64,000 nt of DNA from Pseudocercospora fijiensis CIRAD86 (lineage: Eukaryota; Ascomycota; Dothideomycetes; Mycosphaerellales; Mycosphaerellaceae): positions 1,337,527 to 1,401,526 of the forward strand of contig NW_006921541.1 of the NCBI RefSeq assembly GCF_000340215.1, read 5' to 3'. Positions 55,032 to 64,000 of this stretch are shown piece after piece (positions within the stretch are counted from its first letter, which is position 1; the number at the start of each line of letters is the position of its first letter). Position numbers and translations under genes: made by a program. Below the pieces are notes generated by a model. It was not told where the DNA came from. It made no database searches and saw nothing but the letters and a program-made list of their open reading frames with translations.

Positions 55032-58000
55032 TTATTTACGCTTCTTACTAGACCTTACCGTCGCCGGCGCCTTCCGCTTGCCTAAGGTAGAGGTAGAGGC
55101 AAAGTCGTAAGAGGTAGTTATATTAAAGGAGATAGATTATAAAGGCCGTAGAAGTAGACCTATTACCGCGCCTGCCTACGTAGAGAGCGGAGGCTCGTAC
55201 GGATTACGCTATAGAGCGACCTACGCCTCCGGCATCGCCGGTTATATAGTAGCTAGTATAGCAGACTCGATCTCTAAGGCCGCTAGCGCTCTTAAGGTAG
55301 TCGCTAAGGTATCTGTTACCTCCGCCGTCGCCTCTTCTATACCTACCTCGCGAACCTTACTATATAACTCCTCCTTTTTAACCGTCGCCTTACTCTTACT
55401 TTTACGGGACTTCTTAGTCGATAGACTAGCGATTTAGCTAAGATTAACGTAGTATTAACTTAATAGTACCCCGGTAGGTAGCGGCTATTACGATAGTTAC
55501 GAAGGAGGCGTATTTAGTAGCAATTCGAGGCCGAAGTAATCTTCTATAGCAAGGCGCGCAGCTTTAGTGCGTTAAGGTCTACTTATATCGTTAAGTCGCT
55601 TAATAAAGCGCTTCTAGTCTCGTTATCGGTCTTTAAATAGCACCTAGTTGTCGGCGTAGCGCTGTTTAATAGCATATATCTAGCGGCGGATGTCGTCGCT
55701 ATACTCGCGTACGCGCTCGCGGTATAAGAAGTTAGGTACGCTCGGTATACTAATATCGTCGTAGAGCTCTTTAATAGCGTAGGAAGTCGTTACTCGGTTA
55801 TAGATTAAGAAGCCGCCGCTGTTATCGTATTTAGCGTCTTTAAACATAAATAGCTAGCGCTAAAAGTCGTAGTCTTAGATTATATTCTAACTAAGTTAGA
55901 AATAGTAGTACTATAGATTAGCGTAGGCGACTTAGTATTGTAGATAGAATCTATACTCGCACGTTATCTCGTTACTAAGTAAGCGCGCCGCGATAAAGTT
56001 AGGTTAAGTGCCCTTCTAGTATTGCTTACTAATTAGCTGTTGTAACCGTTATAGAAACTCTAGCAACTAACGCTTTAATAGCTCGTTATCGCTAGTAGCG
56101 AGAGGGTAAAGTTTGCTATCCTTACTCTTAGCATAATTAAGTAAGCGTTAGTCGTATTCGCAGTCCTTTACCTCTACGTACATTGCCGTACTATAGAGGG
56201 TGTATTCGCTAGCTATTTGCGCCTTGTTCTCGTACTTATATTTGTTATAACAACCTTCGAGGGCATTAGTGTCCTTTACCTATATAAGAATAGCAGAGTC
56301 TATACGATAATAGAGCGCCTAGTAGCGAATGTTATCCTTTAGCTCCTTCGTAATGTATTCTAACCTCTCGTTAAACTTATAGTCCTTTAGAAGGCTTAGA
56401 ATAGCGCTTTATAGGCTGTCTATATAACTAGCGACGGAGCGCCTAAATTTGATAGCGGAATAGAGGTAATAGCGTGCCTTCTTAGCTAATTTACCGCTAA
56501 AGTAGCGCTTAATAGATCGTAGGAGGTAAACATAGCAGAGGAGATAGTCGGTTTAATACAGAGGTTCGAAGTTATCGTCGTCGGACTCGGAGTCCTCGAT
56601 TTTAGTAGCTTCTATAGCTGTTTCCGCGGTGTTCTCGTCCGCCGGCAATACTAGAGGCTATATTAATCGAATAGCGCGTCTCTCGGCTACTAAGTCGTTA
56701 GTAAGGAAGAATCGTAGTCTATAACTACGGCGGCCGCTAGACTATCGGATAATCTGTTTAAGGTACGCTAATACGATATCGCTATTATTAGTAACACTTA
56801 GAAAGTGCGTAATAGGTCGCTAGAGGCCGTTCTCGTCGCGTACTATTATAGTATATAAGAACTAGCTAAGGTAGTTAGTTTTGTAAGTCGCGTCTATTAG
56901 TAAGAGCTATCTACGCTATACGAGTAGCGCGAGTCGGTCTTTATAGACCTAAACTGTCGCATATGTTCGCTTCTTGTCGACGGCGCGTATTGCTAATACG
57001 TTAGCGGCGTAGAAGTTGTCTAGAAAAGAAGAATTAGCTGTTTTGTTTTAGTTTCTAAAATGTAAACAAGTCGGAGGTTCGGTGTTCCTCGCTAAGCCGC
57101 GCTAGAAGCCCGGCCCGCCTCGGATTATTAGAATTAATTAGCTAATTTAATAATTATACGGGGTAAGCGGCTTTATCCGAGAATTCTAGGAACTCCGAGC
57201 TTTAGTTTTTTTGCTAACCGAATAGCGGAGACCTAAAGAATTTAGTCGCCTAGATAGCTCTCGAATTCGAGACGAATTCGAGAAAGAATCCGTAGATCTA
57301 ATTAGCTGCTCGGAATACGGCGAGCGTAACCGAGCGGCCCGCAATGCTAATTCTAACCTTATCTTATCTACTTTATCCTATCGACTTACTTTCTCTTAGC
57401 TATAATAACAGCTCTTCTTGCTAGTCCTGCTATATACTAACCTGTCTACTAAGCCTCGTATCTCGATATACCTCGCAGAAAGCCTTACTAGCGTTATTGC
57501 AACATTTCCTAGTTAAATACGCGCCGCCGGCGGCGAGGAAGACTTCGCGGGCTCTAGGGTCGTATCGTACGGTAATAGTATTATATACTACGCTTAGTTT
57601 GTATCCTTTATATACCTATAGTCTAACCGCCTTTATTAAAGCGTCGCATCGCTTCTATAGGTTAAATCGCCGCATAGTATAGTAATTAGTATACTAAGCG
57701 GCGTTATTGCGGCGCACCTTAATACTAATAACTTCTAGGTCCCCTCGCTCTCTAACTTGCTCGACAAACACTACCTTTATCGTTACCTAACAACTACGCG
57801 CCTTCGTAATCTTCTTCGGTACCGGCTTCTTACTATACCCCTTTGTCGTACGCTGCTTTCCGCTACTATTCCGATACGTCTAAAACTCTACTAATAACTC
57901 CGTCGATAGCTCGCGCCGACTATCCTTACGATACTAAAAGTTAGACTAATACGGCATTAATTAGCGCTACGCGTCGATCGTAAATATTAGCTCGGTAGGT

Positions 58001-58220
58001 AATTTAATTATCGCTTAGCGCTAGCGTAGGAGGTCGTTAGGCGCGTCGAGTATAGCGTAGATACCTTAAATAACTTCGATACGCCTTCTATACGTAGATC
58101 TACGCCTACGAGGCGCCTCGCCGCTATTCTCCTTATCCGCGGACTGCTCTTCGTCTAATAACTCGTCTACTTCGACGCGCGCTATCGCCTACGGCAGAAG
58201 ACGCGTAAATTCCGCCGGCG

Positions 58221-58254
<34 letters not shown>

Positions 58255-58330
58255 CGGCGGTATAGTATACGTAGCATTAAACTCCTAAAGAGCGGTAAGG
58301 GCATTAATGCTTATAAGGTTAGCTATTTTA
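55032..58330 (-). pseudogene. MULE-type transposase, RIP-degraded
   Basis: Minus-strand frame of about 1,100 codons with TAG/TAA stops at Gln/Trp positions. The key block IDATYKTNYLSQFLYTIIV with RDENGLQRPITHFLSVTNN follows at about 56,800-56,900; DATYKTN with the first catalytic Asp is a hallmark of the MULE/ZSWIM-like transposase fold. Upstream (about 57.5-58.3 kb) a basic region with NNAAQYTNYYTMRRFNLQKR may be a zinc-binding DNA-binding domain whose His residues became Tyr. The C-terminus ends VRSSKKRK, a likely nuclear signal. An intron near 57.0 kb is possible. The other catalytic acids were not assigned, and no flanking terminal repeats were found. Confidence 0.6.
58219..58254 (+). repeat. 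trinucleotide repeat (GTA)n, about 12 units
   Basis: Lies in the N-terminal part of the MULE-like pseudogene, where the coding strand gives a poly-Leu tract before PPAEFTRLLP. Confidence 0.9.
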
Positions 58331-58849
58331 ATAGAAAGCAAGAGCAGCGGATCCTAAATCGATAGCGGCGATAGCAAGGTCGATAAAAACAGGCGACAGC
58401 GAGATGGATAAACAAGGAAAATAACTAAGAACGCGTTTATAACTAAGGCGGACGGAGCGATAGCAAATCTATACCGAGTCCGGTCCTTAGCTGCACTTCC
58501 GGATTTAGACTGATTCGTAGTAGCTACTATAGACACGAGCGGTATTTCTAGGTTGTGTACGTGCATTCTATATATATATTTATGCCTTAGGCAAGCTAAG
58601 CTCTAGCGAAGCGCCTAAACTAGAAAGGTCACTTTCGGATACCCTTAATATAAGTTAGTAATTTCTACTGCAACAACTAGCTATATTTGTATAGAGTATG
58701 TTTATCCTTAGTTATAGGTTTATAATAAGTCTAGAACATCCGATTTTTATAATAGAATAATTCCTACAACTAAGACCTATAGAAAATCTAAGGTATAGAA
58801 AGTATAGGATAGCGTTCGTTTGTCCTACTAACAACCTATTAAATCGACT

Positions 58850-61800
58850 ACCTACTACCCGTTGTTCTACTTCTAAAGCGACAGTTCTATTAAGAAAGAC
58901 CTCCTCTATTACCTCTAAGTATTCTTTATATAAAAATTCCGCCGCCTTTACCTGCTCTATTACCTAGTAGACCGAAGCGCGGACTATCTATACAAACGCG
59001 TATAAACCGTAACCCACTTCTAGCGTATATCCCTAGAAACCTCTTAAACACTCTTTTAGTACTCTTAAAGCCCTTAGTAAGCTACTCCCCGACCGCGAAG
59101 GCGTACTCGCAACTATAGATCGCCTCTTAGCTAAGCAGCGCAATGCATAACAAGCCGCTAGCGGGCGCGGTAGTCGTCGAGGCCGTCCGCCTCGTAGTAA
59201 TCGTAGTAGCCGCGGTAGTAGGGCTCGAGGCAGTAGCCGCGGAGGATATCGTAGAGTTGCTATCGCTACTAGTCCTTCGAATACTTAAGGCGATAATAGA
59301 AATAATAATAGAAACGCTAGTTCTAATACTACGGCGGCGTAATAGACGTTCTAGCCTCGCGCGCTAGTACTAGACCGGACTCTAATTAACCGCGAAGAGT
59401 CTACCTAGTCGTACGAGCCTAACCTAGCGCTACCTACGATCGATACGCTAGTATAGGAGTAGGATACGTACTTTAATATAGTATACGCAGATATCGAGGA
59501 ATAAAGCCGGCTACTCTAGCAAGTGTAGTAACTTATCTAGAATGCCGGCTAGTATAGTAGTGCTCTACTATATTAGAAGCAGATCGTTCGAAATAGCCTT
59601 AAGAAGATCCTTAAGCTGCTTTATCCGACTCGAGCCGCCGAACTAACCGAGCTTTAGGTCCTTATCGTCTTCGCCCTTATCTTCGGTAGCTAGGATATTC
59701 TTATAATCGCTCGTACTAGCGCTAGTAAGGCACTAGTCTTCTAGGCGTTTACTCTCTTAACTAGTATAATAATACTATAGATTGTGCCTTTAACGCGCAT
59801 TATAGAAGAACAGGGCTTAGATATTAAGGAAGCTGTACGGCAGCTATCTCTAGAAGAATATGCACTCGTAAAGGTAGCCGTTATAACCGCCGAGACTAGA
59901 CAAAAGGATCTAGACCTACTAAAGGATATTAAGAACGGCAAATACAACTATATTATCTGCAGCCCCGAACAGGCAATTATAGCTAAGTTCTAGGATGTAA
60001 TCCGTACTATTAGCCTAATACTTAGATTATAGGTATAGGACGAAGCTTATCTTTACTTAAAGTAGAAGGATTTCCGTAATAGCTATACTGTCCTTTATCT
60101 ATTACGCTAGCTAATAAGCATTAATACTGTACTGCTAGTCTACTCTGCTACTGTCTCGGATAAGACTAAGAAGTATCTTTTCGCGAATAGCCTACGAAAG
60201 GAGAGCGAGGCTAGTATATACGCTATCGTTATTCGCGATAGTATCGACCGTCTAGATACTAAGTATATCTTAAAGACTCTCCTATAGAACGATAAGGAAT
60301 TCGACTGCCTCTACTTTGTACTCCGGTACGCAGTAGATAAAGAGACTAGCCTCGCTACCCTAAGGAAGATCTAGAAATCGATAATCTTTATCGATAGTCG
60401 CAAGTCGATCGATAACGCCCGACTACGTATATATATGTAGCTAATAGAGTTAACTAAGGACGTTGTCGATCTAGCAAATAGCGTAGGCAAGTATATATAG
60501 GATAGTAAGCCTATATAGCCTAGCGCTCCTCGTATAATCGATGTCTATAATATCGTCTAATTCTATATAGCTAAAGTCGCTAAGTTCGATAAGGATAAGC
60601 GTTACCTAGAGTTTAAGAAGCTAGACTCTCGGATCCGTATCCTCTTTAGTATACCTATAACGGCGACTAGCGTTAATATACCGGATATCGAGATTGTCTA
60701 CTAGTATAAGTTTCCGATTACGAGAGATCTCGATAATCTAATATAGAAGCTTAGACGTATAGCTCGCATTCGTAGGATAACCGCCCTCGCTATCGTCTTC
60801 CTACCGTACTAGGTCGACGATGTATCTAAGCGTATTCTAGAGAAGTCCTCCTACCGCTCTATAATTCTACGAGACACCGGACAGCCCGTAGTAGTATACT
60901 AAGCGAAAGATGTTGTCCTAGTGCGACTAAGCGGTCTCCGATACGTTACTATTCCTAGAGAAGACTAGGATAATAAGACTGCCGATAGTCTCTTCGACTA
61001 ATTCGGTATAGATAATGCTAAAGGTAATAAAGAGGCTAAAGACGACGTCGCCGTAGCGGAATCTAGTACTGCCCGCCTTAGTATTAGCTCCTTTATTAAG
61101 GACAAATTTAATACGGCAGTCGAGCAAACGTACTAAAGCCTAAATTAGGCGGCGAGTAGACTGCAAAGGAGCGAGCCTCGCGCGACAATCTAGATAATAT
61201 TTGGCGCTATATCTAGAACCTTCGGTACTATCTAGTTCTAGTATAGCGTCGCTGCTTTCGCGCTATCGTCCTCGACTTCTATAAGGAACACGAGCGGCTA
61301 TTCGATCTAGAGCGAGAGGTCGTAGGTACCGACGACTGCTATAGTATATATAATCTAGCTCTCTTAGAGCTAGTTTCCTAGAAGGATCCTCCGCTACTAC
61401 CGAAGAAGATTAAGGTACTACTAAAGAATAGTCTATAGCGGTTTAGATTGGAATTTCTGTCTAGCTAGGTCTCCGCTCGTATCGACGATGCATTTAATAA
61501 TCTATACGAGAACCGCCGCTTCGAAGTCGTACCGTCCAATTTTATCGTTCTAGATAATATACTTTAGGACTTAAGCGAGGTATTTAATACAAAGTACTTT
61601 CGAGAGGATTTATCGTTAGTCTAGAACACCTTCTTAGCTAATAAGACGATGCTTAAAGAACGCGCGCTAGTATTTATAGCATAGCTCCGTAAGAGTAAGG
61701 AGCATTAGCGAGATATACTAATCGAGGATCTGTTAGAGTATATTACTAGTATTGCTTAGTAGGTGCTTGCAAAGCGCGAGGCCTAGCTCGTATAGAAAGC

Positions 61801-62275
61801 GAAGGATAATGCAGAGAGAGAGGAGACTTAGAAGCGCGCTAAAGCAGCCGCTAATGCTGCTACTATTGCTGCTACTATTGCTGCTACTAATCCTACGGTC
61901 GAAGGTCCCTCTCGATTAACTTAGGTATAGCGCCTCGCTCGTATCGAACAAACCTCGCAGAGCTCGGCTAAGATCTCGTAAAAGATCTTATAGAAGACGG
62001 CTATAGTAAATAACCGAACTGCTCGTAGTCGTCGTACTGCCTAAGAGGATATAGACTATAATATAGCCGTACGACTTTAGCGTAAAGCCGCTAGAATATC
62101 TAGTCTAGCTAGCTCTCGTCGATTAAGCCGTACTCCTAAGCCCTCCGTAAGGGAAAAGGAGCGTAGGCGTAAGGCTAGCTAGTAGGAGGGAGATAATAAG
62201 GATAACTTGTTACTCTTTAGGCGTAGTAGTACTATATAGGCATAGTCGATTGCTATAGCGTTATATGCGATTTAA
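58850..62275 (+). pseudogene. RecQ-like helicase, RIP-degraded copy 3
   Basis: Plus-strand frame of about 1,130 codons with stops at Gln positions. Walker A near 59,710 reads ARTSASKALVFQAFTLLTS; the Gly codons are Ser (GGC/GGT to AGC/AGT after T), so even a read-through protein would lack a normal P-loop. Then IVPLTRIIEEQGLD, CSPEQAIIAK near 59,970, VQDEAYLYLKQKDFRN near 60,040 (Walker B region), VYSATVSDKTKKYL near 60,140 and KFPITRDLDNLIQKLRRIAR near 60,710. An intact piece survives at 59,784-59,993. The C-terminal third is charged and partly coiled coil (EREETQKRAKAAANAAT near 61,830). It ends at the 12-bp minisatellite. Confidence 0.7.
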
Positions 62276-62430
62276 TAGCGCTAGAAATAGCGCTAGAAAT
62301 GGCGCTAGAAATGGCGCTAGAAATAGCGCTAGAAATGGCGCTAGAAATAGCGCTAGAAATAGCGCTGGAAATGGCGCTAGAAATAGCGCTAGAAATAGCG
62401 CTAGAAATAGCGCTAGAAATAGCATTTAAT
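62274..62430 (+). repeat. 12-bp minisatellite, unit AGCGCTAGAAAT
   Basis: About 13 units, nearly perfect, alternating AGCGCT and GGCGCT. Directly follows the end of RecQ copy 3. Same family as 25,806-25,995. Confidence 0.9.
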
Positions 62431-62600
62431 AAGGTCCGTCCTTACTATCCTTCTATTATATCCTTGTAAGCTCGCTATATATATTTGCCCTCGTAGTCGA
62501 GCATATTGCCTTAGCTGTTAACGCGCCTCGTAGTCTGTCTTATATAATAGCCGATAGTTAATAGTCGTAAAATTCGCATATAGAAGCTAGTCGAGAAGCG

Positions 62601-62652
62601 TAAATTCGAGGAAGCGACAAGGATACCGAGTCCCGCTAAGACCCCGGATTTA
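62601..62652. repeat. quasi-palindrome (subterminal hairpin), copy 3
   Basis: TAAATTCGAGG and CCCCGGATTTA again flank GAGTCCCGCTAAGA; identical in arrangement to 27,050-27,101. Confidence 0.7.
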
Positions 62653-62765
62653 GTATAGTAGAGCGCTTAATTGGTAGGATTAAACGTTATAGCTACTTCC
62701 TTCCGCGCATTTACAATACCGACTTTTACGACTTTTATAATAGTATTACTAATATATCGAGATAC

Positions 62766-62836
62766 GTCGATTTAGCGCGTTTCTAGTAAATAGCGCTAAC
62801 AAAAGTGTCTAACACGATAACGACGGCCGCCTTAGG
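62766..62836 (-). repeat. terminal motif A, copy 4
   Basis: Inverted copy with CCTAAGGCGGCCGTCGTTAT at its outer end. It differs from 27,216-27,286 only by C/T changes. Confidence 0.8.
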
Positions 62837-62839
62837 CAC

Positions 62840-64000
62840 TAAGAACCGCCTCCGAAACCCGAGAAGTTACTAGCGAGACTAGCGAGACTAGCGAGACTAG
62901 CGAGACTAGCGAGACTAGCGAGACTAGCGAGACTAGCGAGACTAGCGAGACTAGCGAGACTAGCGAGACTAGCGAGACTAGCACTATACTTATTGTACCG
63001 CATGCTCTTATAGGCACTATAATATATATAGTAAGGATAGATACGTAGGGCGATAACATATATCGAGCGTAAGCACTCTTCGAGAAGCTACGATAGCCCT
63101 CTTACGTTAACGCCCTCTATTACTTAGACTCTCCCTAGAACGATCATTCCGATAACTAGTTACTATTAAGGCAGAGAAAACGAACAGTAGCGTCCGGGGA
63201 TCTAATTAACTAGCGGCACTAAGCGGCTATAGAAGCATACACTCCGAAGCATACTAGAATTATATATAGCCTATATACTACGCACAATGCGTAACAATTA
63301 ACGTATTCTATTACTAACTACAGCACGCATAACCTTTTAAAGGGATAAGGTGTATAGGAAGGGACTTATTAAGCGAAACACGACAGCGATTGCTAAAGCG
63401 ACATATATTAGTTCCTAGACAACAATAGTATATAACCGCGCCCTTAGTATTAGAGACACCGCGGAAAAAGGTTGTCGAGCGCGTTGCAGTCGTATAGCAA
63501 TAGTAATGCGCTTACTAGAAGAGGAGGCGCACTATAGTCGGATAATAGTCTTAATACGCTCGGTTCGGTTCGCTACGTACTGCAGTCGGATAACAGTCTT
63601 AATACGCTCGGTTCGGTTCGCTACGCACTATAGTCGAATAGCAGTCTTAATACGTAAAGGGCTATAGTCGTATAGTAGTAAAGACTAAGACTAAGCGCCT
63701 TCGGGCTTAAGTATACTAGAGGCCCTTACGTAACGACTAAGGTTATTATAACTAACAGTCCTAACGAAGGCGTTACGCCGACTTAACTAGATGCGCGTAT
63801 ATTATCCTATAAAGAATCCGAACGTAGGAAGCCTGTAGCTGCTACTTAAGGTGTACCTTACTAAAGAGTTTTTACCGAGTTAGACCTATAGTAATGCTAC
63901 GAACCTATCTACTTAGTAGGAAGGCGCTACCTTAGCCACTTTCGGTATACCTTACTAAAGAGTTTTTACCGTTAGCTACCGTCAGATAAGCTGTATCTAT
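62840..64000 (+). repeat. outer arm, direct duplicate of 27.29-28.43 kb
   Basis: Follows 27,290-28,430 with small indels: CACTCTTCGAGAAGCTACGA, CGTTACGCCGACTTAACTAG and TACCTTACTAAAGAGTTTTT appear in the same order. Most substitutions are C/T or G/A at CpA/TpG sites. Confidence 0.8.
62871..62978 (+). repeat. 9-bp tandem repeat TAGCGAGAC, 12 units
   Basis: Twelve perfect nonamers. The equivalent place at about 27,345-27,385 has four or five units of the related TAGCGACAC, so the array expanded independently. The minus-strand frame of Leu-Val-Ser repeats is an artefact. Confidence 0.9.

Larger units (their letters stand above)
58605..64000 (+). mobile_element. partial second RecQ-carrying unit, runs off the window
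   Basis: From the promoter motif CTAGCGAAGCGCCTAAA (58,609) through RecQ copy 3, a 12-bp minisatellite, the quasi-palindrome, motif A and the outer arm, the order equals one half of the 18.9-28.9 kb unit. The other half (divergent gene and second arm) is absent; the MULE pseudogene stands there instead. The right end is beyond 64,000. Confidence 0.6.

Noticed and set aside
62832..63059. Open frame of Leu-Val-Ser repeats (-)
   Set aside because: Entirely produced by the 9-bp tandem array; no coding features.
1..64000. tRNA or rRNA genes
   Set aside because: I looked for T-arm-like GTTCGANNCC and its complement in the gene islands and found no convincing tRNA; a dedicated scan would be needed to exclude them.

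Overview
The window looks like nuclear DNA of a filamentous ascomycete, probably a Dothideomycete-type fungus (an inference from gene style, not from a search). The evidence is a HET-domain gene, a secreted chitin-binding/PAN protein, introns of about 50-65 bp with GT..AG ends and CTAAC-like branch sites, and long stretches with a very clear repeat-induced point mutation (RIP) signature.

Layout. (1) 1-11,100 is a gene island: a HET protein (1519-3384, -), the proteasome ATPase Rpt3 (3835-5103, -), a 915-residue secreted chitin-binding mosaic (6153-8965, +, one intron) and a 2EXR/F-box-like protein (9493-10683, -). (2) About 11,131-41,239 is 30 kb of RIP-degraded mobile DNA bounded by a 27-bp inverted repeat. 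It holds a RecQ-like helicase followed by a DUF6589-like gene (both +), a roughly 10-kb unit with 1.5-1.7-kb inverted arms around two divergent genes (RecQ-like, -, and an unknown ORF, +), a second DUF6589-like gene (-), and a complete Ty3/Gypsy chromovirus-type retrotransposon (33,869-40,863) with 308-bp LTRs and a TAATT target duplication. (3) 41,239-54,761 is a second gene island: two small fold-back/MITE-like elements, threonyl-tRNA synthetase, a four-span membrane protein, an uncharacterised protein and its truncated paralogue, a small basic/acidic protein, quinolinate phosphoribosyltransferase and an FG/2EXR protein. (4) 54,762-64,000 is again RIP-degraded: a MULE-type transposase (-) and a third RecQ-like element whose right arm duplicates 27.0-28.4 kb and runs off the window.

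In the degraded blocks CpA and TpG are almost absent and TpA is in excess, while CpG is kept. Reading frames are traceable because nearly all premature stops are TAG/TAA where Gln or Trp codons would have been. All transposon genes are therefore called as pseudogenes and their limits are approximate.

The most interesting content is the set of large, apparently little-described elements that carry RecQ-family helicases and DUF6589-like proteins, with shared terminal motifs, quasi-palindromes and a shared divergent promoter motif. The host genes are ordinary housekeeping genes (proteasome, tRNA charging, NAD synthesis) mixed with lineage-specific genes, and one lineage-specific gene is cut off at the edge of the transposon block.
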